Shown piece after piece: positions 19,589 to 27,016 of a stretch of 64,000 nt of DNA (within the stretch, counting starts at the first letter, position 1; every line of letters begins with the position of its first letter). The position numbers and the translations under genes were made by a program. Origin of the DNA: CAYRFQ01 sp964423615 (GTDB lineage: Bacteria > Planctomycetota > Planctomycetia > Gemmatales > Gemmataceae); the NCBI GenBank assembly GCA_964423615.1, contig CAYRFQ010000001.1, positions 1-64,000 of the forward strand. Reading direction: 5' to 3'. Under the pieces are notes generated by a model. It was not told where the DNA came from. It saw only the letters and a program-made list of their open reading frames with translations, and did no database searches.

Positions 19589-19764
19589 AAACTACTACAC
19601 CTTAGTTTATCGAAGAATCATGATTTGACGTCGAAATAGTAAAAAGTACCGACAATAATGCTCAACGTCAACGGCTCGTGTGTCTCTAGATGTTCGAATC
19701 GTTGTCTCTGCCCACCGCAGTTCGGAGGTCCCGAGAGTGGTTGCTTCGAATTCGACTCCATCAT

Positions 19765-20331
19765 TTATTTCTCTCGGAAGGGGAGCCCGAGTTGTTTCAG
19801 CAATTCACGGGCTTCGTCGTCACTGCGTGTAGTCGTTACGAGAGTAACGTCCATTCCTTGGGTGTATTGCACCTTGTCCGGATCGATTTCTGGAAAAACG
19901 AGCTGTTCTTGGAGCCCGAGAGTGTAATTGCCTTGACCGTCAAAACTTTTTGGATTGATGCCGCGAAAGTCACGAATTCGTGGCAACGCCAAACAAATGA
20001 GTCGGTCCAGGAATTCGTACATACGGTGTCCGCGTAGAGTGACGCGACAACCAATTGGATTCCCCTCACGCAGTCGCCAGGCCGAGATCGACTTTTTGGC
20101 GCGGGTCACTTGTGCTCGCTGACCGGCAATCGCACTGAGATCTTCGACGGCCTTCTCGATTCTGGCCTTTTCCTGGAGAGCCTTCCCGATGCCCATGTTG
20201 ATGACGATTTTCTCCAGTCGGGGCAGACTCAGGAGATTCTTCCGGCCCAATTTTTCCTTCAGTTCGGGGATGATTTCGGTTTTGAACCGAGTCAACAACC
20301 TCGGGACGTGATTGATTGTTGCTTCCGCCAT
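19765..20331 (-). CDS. rplE: 50S ribosomal protein L5
   Basis: This 188-residue 5S-rRNA-binding protein has LPRLEKIVINMGIGKA near residue 38, GQRAQVTRAKKSISAWRLRE, the signature segment GCRVTLRGHRMYEFLDRL, and the C-terminal region with DVTLVTTTRSDDEARELLK. Upstream, rplX (L24) should separate it from rplN. Here only 116 nt separate the two genes, and no L24 is encoded. Confidence 0.97.
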   Translation of the reverse strand: MAEATINHVPRLLTRFKTEIIPELKEKLGRKNLLSLPRLEKIVINMGIGKALQEKARIEKAVEDLSAIAGQRAQVTRAKKSISAWRLREGNPIGCRVTLRGHRMYEFLDRLICLALPRIRDFRGINPKSFDGQGNYTLGLQEQLVFPEIDPDKVQYTQGMDVTLVTTTRSDDEARELLKQLGLPFREK

Positions 20332-20447
20332 GACCTTTTCTCGTTTCTTACGTCTCGTGTGCTAACGTTAGGGGGACAACCAACCAACAAAATATCGCCG
20401 ACATTTTTCGAAGGCATTCGGGAAGTTACGACAGGAGCTTCCGAATT

Positions 20448-20819
20448 TCAGACGACCTCCGAGGCCAAACTGACGATTTTCAGAAATCCCTTTTCCCGCA
20501 ATTCTCGGGCGATGGCACCGAAAATACGGGTGCCACGCGGGTTTTGATCCTCTTTCGTGAGGAGGACCATTGCGTTCCGGTCGAAGCGAACATAGCTCCC
20601 ATCGGGGCGACGGGTTGCTTTCTTGACGCGAACAATGACGCCACGGACGATGTCTCCGGTTTTGACGTCCGAACCTGCCATGGCTTTCTTGACGCTGGCG
20701 ATTATGACGTCTCCGAGACCGGCGTAACGACGTCGTGTTCCTCCCAACACTTTAATACACATGCATTCCTTCGCCCCGCTGTTGTCGGCCACATCCAAAT
20801 ACGATTGCATCTGAATCAT
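20448..20819 (-). CDS. rplN: 50S ribosomal protein L14
   Basis: This 123-residue protein starts MIQMQSYLDVADNSGAKECM, the canonical L14 opening. An upstream in-frame ATG would add 20 unrelated residues. The signature CIKVLGGTRRRYAGLGDVI and the C-terminus REKGFLKIVSLASEVV are clear. L14 forms part of the intersubunit bridge and binds the silencing factor RsfS in bacteria. It is preceded on the transcript by a strong hairpin (20956-20984). Confidence 0.97.
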   Translation of the reverse strand: MIQMQSYLDVADNSGAKECMCIKVLGGTRRRYAGLGDVIIASVKKAMAGSDVKTGDIVRGVIVRVKKATRRPDGSYVRFDRNAMVLLTKEDQNPRGTRIFGAIARELREKGFLKIVSLASEVV

Positions 20820-20955
20820 GCTTGTGATTCCTTTATGTTTTCGTGTAGTGGTTCGCGCCAATCTTGGCTCACGGGCCAAGTGGCAGCGTGACCAGGGACC
20901 TGTGTAGTTGGTGAGGGTTTGCCGGACTCAATTTCGCTGCAGGTAAAACGGACGA

Positions 20956-20984
20956 CGGGCAGACACTTCGGTTGTGTCTGCCCG
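20956..20984 (-). other. Strong stem-loop between rpsQ and rplN
   Basis: An 11-bp perfect stem, CGGGCAGACAC paired with GTGTCTGCCCG, and a 7-nt loop lie 21 nt past the rpsQ stop in the 186-nt spacer before rplN. On the transcript it is followed by GTCGTCCGTTTT, so it could be a partial terminator, an RNase-processing site or an autoregulatory site. Function is inferred from structure only. Confidence 0.5.
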
Positions 20985-21005
20985 AAACCGCAGGTCCTTC
21001 CCGCT

Positions 21006-21479
21006 TTACTGGTCTTCATCCTCGTCTTCGAATTCCTCATCCTCATCTTCGAATTCGTCGTCCTCGTCTTCCAACCCGGTGTCTTCGAAACCTTCTTCGG
21101 AGCCATGAGCGGCTTCTTCTTCGGCGAGTTGCCGGGCTGCTTCTGCAGGTTTGAAGACAGGAGCTTTGACGAGTACTTGGATCAAGTTCCAACATTTGGT
21201 CTTCGAGAGAGGGCGGCACTCTTCGATTTCGACTTTGTCGCCCATGTTGGATTCGTTGTTTTCGTCGTGAACGTAGCAGATCGTTCGGTTCTTGATGTAC
21301 TTGCCATAACGTCGATGCTTCACGACACGTGAGATTTCGACTCGTCGGGTCTTGTCCATCTTGTCGCGAGTCACGATACCAATGAGGCGGCGTTTTCGCG
21401 ATTTCGACTGTTGGCCGTTCGTGCTTGTTTGTTCGGATGAGCCGGTTTCTGGTGGTGTTGTGTTGGCTGTATCTGCCAT
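21006..21479 (-). CDS. rpsQ: 30S ribosomal protein S17 with N- and C-terminal extensions
   Basis: This protein has 157 residues against about 85 for typical S17. The OB-fold core spans about 28-110: RRLIGIVTRDKMDKTRRVEI, then HRRYGKYIKNRTICYVHDEN and the signature GDKVEIEECRPLSKTKCWN. The N-terminal 27 residues are polar and low in complexity (Thr, Ser, Gln). The C-terminal 45 are very acidic, with a repeated E/D-D-E-F-E-D pattern over the last 20. Codons in the tail are GAA/GAC/GAG/GAT mixes, so it is not a simple sequencing repeat. Confidence 0.95.
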   Translation of the reverse strand: MADTANTTPPETGSSEQTSTNGQQSKSRKRRLIGIVTRDKMDKTRRVEISRVVKHRRYGKYIKNRTICYVHDENNESNMGDKVEIEECRPLSKTKCWNLIQVLVKAPVFKPAEAARQLAEEEAAHGSEEGFEDTGLEDEDDEFEDEDEEFEDEDEDQ

Positions 21480-21503
21480 GTTCTATGTCCTGGTTCGGGT
21501 GCC

Positions 21504-21770
21504 CTACGACTGTTCTTGTTGAGCGTGGGCTTCGTCCAACTCTTTTTCTTCAGCTTCCGCGGCTAGTTGAGCCAACTCACGTTCACGCATGATTGTTTTA
21601 ATTCGGGCAATCTCTCGGCGAGAGTGCTTGATCTCACTTGGGGCATCCAGTTTTTCTGTTGCGGCTTGGCACCGTAGATGAAACAAGTTTTTGATGGTAT
21701 CCTTCAGATGAAGGTTTAGTTGTTCATCGGTCATCAACCGGAATTCGGCAGATTTGACTCTATCTTTCAT
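21504..21770 (-). CDS. rpmC: 50S ribosomal protein L29
   Basis: This 88-residue two-helix protein sits near the exit tunnel and serves as part of the SRP/trigger-factor docking site. It has the segment LRCQAATEKLDAPSEIKHSR and the signature REIARIKTIMRERE. A 25-residue Ala/Glu-rich C-terminal helix extends beyond the usual 63-70 residues. The GGGAGAG site is good. It lies between rplP and rpsQ, as normal. Confidence 0.94.
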   Translation of the reverse strand: MKDRVKSAEFRLMTDEQLNLHLKDTIKNLFHLRCQAATEKLDAPSEIKHSRREIARIKTIMRERELAQLAAEAEEKELDEAHAQQEQS

Positions 21771-21857
21771 CTCTTCTCTCCCAACACGACCGAATCCCAG
21801 TCCCAGGTGATCACACGAGTGAAGGCGTCTCCTGGGTCGTACGCTTATTGATTTTCG

Positions 21858-22280
21858 CTAGTTGAAGGTCGGCTTACGGGTGGCCATTCGACAACGAAAA
21901 GGCATTTTGTAGGCTACACGGGCGAGGCATTCTCGGGCGGCCGGTTCGGGCAAGCCGGTGATTTCGAACACGATGGTCCCAGGTTTAATGACGGCGGCCC
22001 AAAATTCTGGTTCCCCTTTACCTTTACCCATCCGTGTTTCCGCTGGAATGGAGGTAATGGATTTGTGGGGGAACACACGAATGTAGAGCCGACCGACGCC
22101 ACGCACGGCCTGGGAAATCGTAATACGGGCGGCTTCGATGGTTTGGGCACTCAGCCAGCCTTCTTCGAGGGCTTGCAAGCCATACTCGCCGAAGACGACA
22201 GTATTACCCCTCCTGGCCTCGCCTCTTATTTTTCCCCGCTGGCTTTTTCTGTACTTTACTCTTTTGGGCATTCGCGACAT
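21858..22280 (-). CDS. rplP: 50S ribosomal protein L16
   Basis: This 140-residue protein starts MSRMPKRVKYRKSQRGKIRG. GAGGAGG lies 6 nt before this ATG, whereas the ATG at 22271 (MPKRVK) has no better site. Signature segments are FGEYGLQALEEGWLSAQTIE and RMGKGKGEPEFWAAVIKPG, with the C-terminus KMPFRCRM. L16 helps position aminoacyl-tRNA in the A site. The first 77 nt are also the 3' end of rpsC in another frame. Confidence 0.96.
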   Translation of the reverse strand: MSRMPKRVKYRKSQRGKIRGEARRGNTVVFGEYGLQALEEGWLSAQTIEAARITISQAVRGVGRLYIRVFPHKSITSIPAETRMGKGKGEPEFWAAVIKPGTIVFEITGLPEPAARECLARVAYKMPFRCRMATRKPTFN

Positions 22281-22929
22281 CTTCGTCCTCCTCGGCGGCC
22301 AAGAAGTCGCCGTTATTGATCCAAACTTTGATGCCAATCCGGCCCTGGGCGGTCTTGGCTTCTGTGAAACCGTAATCGATTTTGGCTCGCAGGGTCGACA
22401 AAGGGATGCTCCCTGCCATGACGCTTTCGGTCCTGGCCATCTCGGCACCACCTAATCGACCGGACAATTGGATTCGAACTCCCTTGGCTCCCGCTTCCAT
22501 CGTTTGGTCCATGGTTCGTTTCATGGTTCGCCGGAAACTTTGGCGTTTTTCGAGGTTCTCGGCAATGTCTTGGGAGACGATTTGGGCGTCTACTTCGGGG
22601 CGATTGACCTCGATCGTTTTGACTTCGATTCGTCGGTGAGTCAAGTCTTCGAGTCGTTTGGTGAGTTCGTCGATCTCTGCACCTTTTTTCCCGATGATCA
22701 TCCCGACACGGGCGGAAGAGATAAACACAGTCACTTTCTCGCGAGTCCGCTCGATGCGGATTTGAGAGATGGCCGACTTACCATACTTCGGGTGATTTCG
22801 GATGTAGTCGCGGATCGTTTTGTCTTCAACCAACAACTCTGCGAAGTCTCTCTTGCTGGCAAACCAGCGACTATTCCAGTCCAGCATGATGCCGGTGCGA
22901 AAGCCTGTTGGCCGAACCTTCTGACCCAT
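22204..22929 (-). CDS. rpsC: 30S ribosomal protein S3
   Basis: This 241-residue protein starts MGQKVRPTGFRTGIMLDWNS. It contains the KH domain (VFISSARVGMIIGKKGAEID) and the C-terminal domain with GRLGGAEMARTESVMAGSIP. S3 forms the mRNA entry channel. The last 26 residues (from EDEDVANAQKSKV to the stop) lie beyond the normal S3 end and are read through the beginning of rplP. The 77-nt dual-coding overlap was checked codon by codon. Confidence 0.96.
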   Translation of the reverse strand: MGQKVRPTGFRTGIMLDWNSRWFASKRDFAELLVEDKTIRDYIRNHPKYGKSAISQIRIERTREKVTVFISSARVGMIIGKKGAEIDELTKRLEDLTHRRIEVKTIEVNRPEVDAQIVSQDIAENLEKRQSFRRTMKRTMDQTMEAGAKGVRIQLSGRLGGAEMARTESVMAGSIPLSTLRAKIDYGFTEAKTAQGRIGIKVWINNGDFLAAEEDEDVANAQKSKVQKKPAGKNKRRGQEG

Positions 22930-22972
22930 ACACTTAATCTCCGCTACGCGAGAACGATTGAATTCGTTTAGT

Positions 22973-23323
22973 CTACTCTTCGTCGTCGTCCACTCCGTCC
23001 GACAAGGCGATGTGGATGTGACATACTTTTTTCTGAATCGGGAACGCAGAGCCCCTGGCTCGTGGTTGGTACCTTTTGAGAATCGGCCCCTCATCGACCC
23101 TTGACTCTACGACGAGTAATCCGGCGACGTCGGATGCGTTTCGGTCTTCGGCGTTACCCATGGCGCTTCGGATGACTGTTTCGAGGAGCCTGGCGGCCTT
23201 GTTGGGCAAGAATCGCAGCGCTTCGAGTGCCTCATCGGCGTACTTACCTCGGACTAGCGTCGCAAAGGGGCGAACCTTCCGAGCAGTCATGTCAGCATAT
23301 CGGTGGCTAGCTTTGTATTCCAT
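22973..23323 (-). CDS. rplV: 50S ribosomal protein L22
   Basis: This 116-residue protein lines the peptide exit tunnel. It has the opening HRYADMTARKVRPFATLVRG, the middle RFLPNKAARLLETVIRSA, and the beta-hairpin segment with RYQPRARGSAFPIQKKVCHI, the L22 signature. The C-terminus is short and acidic (DGVDDDEE). The usual partner rpsS is not adjacent: 390 nt containing a tRNA gene separate them. Confidence 0.96.
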   Translation of the reverse strand: MEYKASHRYADMTARKVRPFATLVRGKYADEALEALRFLPNKAARLLETVIRSAMGNAEDRNASDVAGLLVVESRVDEGPILKRYQPRARGSAFPIQKKVCHIHIALSDGVDDDEE

Positions 23324-23520
23324 CTCGGAAACTCAGTTCGAAAGTTTCGAATAGATTATAACGACCTATTTCGTGGACTCGAATGCTGCTCAAAGCAAGT
23401 ATCCACGCATCCGAAGTTACTATTCGTGATTGTATTTCGTAATGTAGCCTGAGCTATCAGATATAACCTGATATTGCGTGTAAAAGGTGTGGACCTATTA
23501 GAAATGGCTACAGATAAAAA

Positions 23521-23592
23521 TTCCGGGGGCAGGATTTGAACCTGCGACCTCCAGGTTATGAGCCTGGCGAGCTACCACTGCTCCACCCCGGG
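23521..23592 (-). tRNA. tRNA-Met (CAT), probably the initiator tRNA-fMet
   Basis: The minus strand folds into a full cloverleaf of 72 nt without encoded CCA. The D stem is GAGC/GCTC with loop AGTGGTA. The anticodon stem is CCAGG/CCTGG with loop CTCATAA (anticodon CAT). The T arm is GCAGG-TTCAAAT-CCTGC. Position 1 is C and position 72 is A, so the first acceptor pair is a C-A mismatch, the hallmark of bacterial initiator tRNA, which prevents elongator use. Only two of the usual three G-C pairs at the base of the anticodon stem are present (A29-T41 replaces the third). It sits between rpsS and rplV on the same strand. Confidence 0.9.
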
Positions 23593-23713
23593 ATCTGTAT
23601 TCATGAAAGCGGCGGGGATTGGAAATCTTTTCTACTTCCATACTATAGTCAAGTGCCGCAAACAATCAACCGCATCTTTCGAGCAATTTCGAAAGACCCA
23701 GTTCGAGGGTCCT

Positions 23714-23974
23714 TTACCTTTTCTTGCCTCCACTGTGCCCTTTGAAGGTCCGTGTCGGTGAAAATTCCCCAAGTTTATGTCCGACATGGTCTTCGGTCAC
23801 ATACACTTTAATGAAGTCTTTACCATTGTGGACGAGGAACGTGCAACCGATGAATTCCGGCACGATGGTGCAATCACGAGCCCAAGTCTTGATGGGTTCG
23901 GAATCACCAACCTTTTCGACTTTCTCGTAGAGCCGCTCGTCGACATATGGCCCTTTTTTGAGCGATCGCCCCAT
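23714..23974 (-). CDS. rpsS: 30S ribosomal protein S19
   Basis: This 86-residue protein begins MGRSLKKGPYVDERLYEKVE and contains the signature FLVHNGKDFIKVYVTEDHVG followed by HKLGEFSPTRTFKGHSG, all standard for S19 in the head of the 30S. It follows rplB by 75 nt. The tRNA-fMet gene comes next on the transcript. Confidence 0.97.
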   Translation of the reverse strand: MGRSLKKGPYVDERLYEKVEKVGDSEPIKTWARDCTIVPEFIGCTFLVHNGKDFIKVYVTEDHVGHKLGEFSPTRTFKGHSGGKKR

Positions 23975-24049
23975 ATACTTTGAACCTATCTATCTGGGTT
24001 GAAAAGGAAAGCCTTCCGCCACCATGATCTCTCGTTTCGTCTTGGACAA

Positions 24050-24901
24050 TTAGCCATATCGCGGTCCTGGCCGCCGTCGTCGAATGATGGCCGAATTCGA
24101 GGGTTTGTTCCTCTTCCGAGTCTTTCCACCCTTGGCAGAAACGCCGGTCGGACCACACGGATGTCGACCGCCCGTCGTGCGGCCTTCTCCACCGCCGAGC
24201 GGGTGGCTCACTGGGTTCATGGCCGTTCCTCGGGTGTGTGGACGGCGACCCATCCAGCGTTTGCGGCCAGCCTTCCCGAGTTTGATGTTCATGTGCTCGG
24301 AAAAGGAAATGACACCGATAGTGGCCCGGCAGTTCGCGCTCACACGTCGCATCTCTCCGGATGGCAACGTGATTTGTGCCCAGTCTTGTTCACGAGCACC
24401 GAGTACGCCGCTGGTGCCAGCACTTCGACACAACTGACCTCCGCGCCCAGGTTGGAGTTCAACGTTGTGAATTCGCATCCCGAGTGGAATTTTACTAAGA
24501 GGCATGCAGTTACCGACGCGGGGCTCAACGTTCTCGGCCCCACTCATCACCTTGTCACCTGCTTTGAGGCCTTCGGGAGCGAGGATGTAGCTTTTTTCGC
24601 CGTCGTCGTACTCGATCAGTGCGATCCGAGAAGTTCGATTTGGATCGTATTCGATGGCGATCACAGTCGCTACTACATTGTCCTTGGTTCTCTTGAAGTC
24701 GATCAGTCGATACCGTCGTTTGTGACCGCCACCGCGGAATCGTACTGTCGTGACTCCCTGGTTGTTTCGTCCGCCTTTCTTCGTCAGAGGACGAAGCAGG
24801 GACTTCTCGGGTTTTTTCTTTTTGTCAGTGAGGTCCGAAAAATCACTGACGGATCCGTGACGGCGACCAGCGCTTGTCGGCTTATATTTTCGAATTCCCA
24901 T
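24050..24901 (-). CDS. rplB: 50S ribosomal protein L2
   Basis: This 283-residue protein starts MGIRKYKPTSAGRRHGSVSD. The upstream in-frame extension to 25123 has no L2 similarity and overlaps rplW. The core contains GGGHKRRYRLIDFKRTKDN and the C-terminal signature RPHTRGTAMNPVSHPLGGGE, including the conserved His used near the peptidyl transferase centre. It lies between rplW and rpsS. Confidence 0.97.
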   Translation of the reverse strand: MGIRKYKPTSAGRRHGSVSDFSDLTDKKKKPEKSLLRPLTKKGGRNNQGVTTVRFRGGGHKRRYRLIDFKRTKDNVVATVIAIEYDPNRTSRIALIEYDDGEKSYILAPEGLKAGDKVMSGAENVEPRVGNCMPLSKIPLGMRIHNVELQPGRGGQLCRSAGTSGVLGAREQDWAQITLPSGEMRRVSANCRATIGVISFSEHMNIKLGKAGRKRWMGRRPHTRGTAMNPVSHPLGGGEGRTTGGRHPCGPTGVSAKGGKTRKRNKPSNSAIIRRRRPGPRYG

Positions 24902-24939
24902 TGCTTGTTCAACCCTCTCAGCGGTCGCTCTAATCGAAA

Positions 24940-25266
24940 TTAGAAGAGTTCGATACGGTCTTCCGGATGGAGTTTGACGATCGCCTTCTTCCAGTGGGAC
25001 AGTCTCCCGTAGCGAAACCGATAGCGACGTTTTTTCCCATAGCGAATTTGCGTTCGCACTTTCAAGACGCGAACTTCGAACAATTCCTGGATTGCCGCCT
25101 TGATTTGGTCTTTCGTCGCCCACAAGTTCACCTGAAACGTGTAGGCGTTGTATCGGTCGTGCTCGGATTGATGCGTGCCTTTCTCGGTGACCAAAGGCCG
25201 AATGATGACCTGATACGGCTCGAGCTTTGGCCCGCGATGTTGTTTTTCTTTTGTTTCCTGTGCCAT
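24940..25266 (-). CDS. rplW: 50S ribosomal protein L23
   Basis: This 108-residue exit-site protein docks trigger factor and SRP. It contains YQVIIRPLVTEKGTHQSEHD, the standard L23 opening motif, then YTFQVNLWATKDQIKAAIQE and KVRTQIRYGKKRRYRFRYGR. It lies between rplD and rplB. Confidence 0.96.
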   Translation of the reverse strand: MAQETKEKQHRGPKLEPYQVIIRPLVTEKGTHQSEHDRYNAYTFQVNLWATKDQIKAAIQELFEVRVLKVRTQIRYGKKRRYRFRYGRLSHWKKAIVKLHPEDRIELF

Positions 25267-25288
25267 CGCACGCTAACCTTTCCGTCCG

Positions 25289-26275
25289 TTACTGTTTGTC
25301 GCCTGCTTTTTCGTCTTCGCCGTTTTCTTCCTCGTCTTCCTCGTCTTCTTCGCCTTCGTCATCCGCAGCGACTTCTTCTTCGGTCTCGTTCTCTTCTTCT
25401 TCAGATTCTGCTTCTTCTTCCGCGACTTCTTCTTCGGTCTCGTTCTCTTCTTCTTCAGATTCGACTTCTTCTTCGTCTTCCTCGACTTCGGGTTCTTCTT
25501 CAGTTGTCGGGACGGCTGCCGTTTCTGGCTCCTTTCCAGTTCCTTCGAAGTCCTCGTCGTCTTCGTCTACAGGATCGACTTCGTCAGTCCATTTGAGTTC
25601 GGAACAGAGTTCTTCCAGTGCCGCTTTCGTCAGTAACAAGACCTGTGGCCGAAGGATCGCATAGGTGTGGAATTGCGAAACTGGCATGACTTCCACGATT
25701 GGGATGTTCCGGGCCGACAGATAGATAGTGCGGTCTCCGTCAATATCCTCGAGTCCAAGTCCGATGAGAATACTGGCCCCGTAAATTCCGAGTTGCTCCA
25801 AGACATCGACCATGTGTCTGGTTCCGAGTTCGGGCAGATCGAACTCGGTCAGGATCATGGCCTCGTTGTCTCGAAATTTACTTAGAAGGGCCATCTGGCG
25901 AGACGCTCGAACGGCCTTTTTTGGAAGATGATATCCATAATCTCGAGGCTTAGGGCCTTTCGAAGTACCACCTCCACGCCGCTTGTTCGTTCGTTTATTA
26001 CCTACGCGAGCGTTACCCGTTCCCTTCTGCCGGAACAGTTTTTTGGTGCTTCCAGCAACTTCTCCGCGTCTTTTCGTCGAGTGTGTTCCCCGGCGTTGGT
26101 TCGCCAGATACATCACCACGACGTCGTGCATCAACTGCTTGTTGATCTTGCCACCGAACTGAGCGGAATCGATGTAGACACTGCCGGTTTGGTCACCGTT
26201 GTTATTGAATACACGGACCTTGAGTTCGTCGGTAACTTCTGTGACCAGATTCTTTTCCGCTGTTGCCGTGACCAC
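25289..26275 (-). CDS. rplD: 50S ribosomal protein L4 with long acidic C-terminal tail
   Basis: This 328-residue protein compares with about 205 for typical L4. The start is GTG, with GGGAAAGGG upstream. The core (1-229) contains the tunnel loop region GTHSTKRRGEVAGSTKKLFR and RQKGTGNARVGNKR, then PRDYGYHLPKKAVRAS. From about residue 230 a 99-residue tail is dominated by Glu and Asp. It includes an 18-residue unit (SEEEENETEEEVA plus five) present twice in tandem, matching a 54-bp direct duplication at 25368-25462. Since L4 usually follows rplC, it is notable that rplC is absent upstream. Confidence 0.95.
   Translation of the reverse strand: MVTATAEKNLVTEVTDELKVRVFNNNGDQTGSVYIDSAQFGGKINKQLMHDVVVMYLANQRRGTHSTKRRGEVAGSTKKLFRQKGTGNARVGNKRTNKRRGGGTSKGPKPRDYGYHLPKKAVRASRQMALLSKFRDNEAMILTEFDLPELGTRHMVDVLEQLGIYGASILIGLGLEDIDGDRTIYLSARNIPIVEVMPVSQFHTYAILRPQVLLLTKAALEELCSELKWTDEVDPVDEDDEDFEGTGKEPETAAVPTTEEEPEVEEDEEEVESEEEENETEEEVAEEEAESEEEENETEEEVAADDEGEEDEEDEEENGEDEKAGDKQ
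25368..25462 (-). repeat. In-frame 54-bp tandem duplication in the rplD tail
   Basis: A 41-nt block at 25368-25408 recurs exactly at 25422-25462 with a period of 54 nt (18 codons), so the reading frame is kept. It encodes the repeated acidic unit of the L4 tail and points to tail growth by slippage or unequal recombination. Confidence 0.9.
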
Positions 26276-26661
26276 TTCTGGAACCCTTTCCCAAGTTCAT
26301 TTGGGATTTCGTTGGAGGACAGGTCCAAAGCCTGCCTTTGTTTCTTGAGACCAGATCCCGTATTTTCTCGCGGGTAAATATTCAGCGAACATCGAAGCCG
26401 CCAAGTCGACCTCAGGAAGAACTCGCCCCATTAAAAAAAGTAGGCCGGGCGGATGTCGATGCATCCACCCGACCATTGATCGAGTATCCGGTGGTTTGCA
26501 TCTAGGCAATCAATATTTTCGAAGTGTTGACATTCGTCATGCGATAGCCACTCACTTGATCGTTTCGTAGTGCGTTTCGAATTACAGTCTTCGTTGGATA
26601 CGTCGTCCTGGGGTCGCTAACTTTCGTCGCTGGATTCTCTCGATCGGTAGCTTTGTCTGCG
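26276..26661. other. Spacer where rplC (L3) would be expected
   Basis: In the usual S10 operon the order is rpsJ-rplC-rplD. Here the 386 bp between rpsJ and rplD cannot hold L3 (about 205-220 residues), and no L3 motif is seen in any frame. It holds the rpsJ terminator at 26433-26474. A weak TTGGCG/TATTTA pair with an 18-nt spacer upstream of rplD may be its promoter. Confidence 0.6.
26433..26474 (-). terminator. Intrinsic terminator downstream of rpsJ
   Basis: On the minus strand a 13-bp stem (two G-U wobbles) with a 6-nt loop is formed by 26462-26474 and 26443-26455. It is followed after a 3-nt gap by seven T residues. This is the best terminator in the window and separates rpsJ from rplD transcription. 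Confidence 0.82.
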
Positions 26662-26988
26662 TTATCCTGATACCCTAATTTTGATATCAACTCCCGGTGG
26701 GAGGCTCAACCCTTTGTTCAGTGCCTCGATTGTGCTGGCAGTGGGTTGGACGATGTCGATCAATCGTTTGTGCGTGCGAATTTCAAATTGCTCGCGTGAT
26801 TTCCTGTCAATGTGTGGACTCCGGAGAACTGTGTAACGTTCGATCCGGGTAGGTAATGGAATCGGACCACGAACTTTGGCTCCGGTGCGCGTGGCTGTAT
26901 CTACAATGTCGTGCGCAGTGCGGTCTAGAACCTCATGGTCAAAGGCTTCCATTCGAATACGAATGCGGTCATTCGCAAAATTGGCCAA
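26662..26988 (-). CDS. rpsJ: 30S ribosomal protein S10
   Basis: This 108-residue protein with the S10 signature PIPLPTRIERYTVLRSPHID also contains FEIRTHKRLIDI and starts ANDRIRIRMEAFDHEVLD. No ATG fits: the frame is open only from a TGA at 27001-27003, and the first good start is TTG at 26988. That TTG is preceded by GAGAGG at a spacing of 8 nt. The leader holds a consensus-like promoter and a hairpin. The gene forms its own unit, ended by the terminator at 26433-26474. Confidence 0.95.
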   Translation of the reverse strand: MANFANDRIRIRMEAFDHEVLDRTAHDIVDTATRTGAKVRGPIPLPTRIERYTVLRSPHIDRKSREQFEIRTHKRLIDIVQPTASTIEALNKGLSLPPGVDIKIRVSG

Positions 26989-27016
26989 CGGGTCATCCTC
27001 TCATGAAAACAGCACA

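Noticed and set aside
24902..25123. Longer start for L2
   Set aside because: It overlaps rplW and lacks L2 similarity. MGIRKYKPT is the standard start.
26502..26690. Short minus-strand frame in the rpsJ-rplD spacer, considered as an L3 remnant
   Set aside because: No L3 motif such as G-x-K-x-G-M-T is visible.
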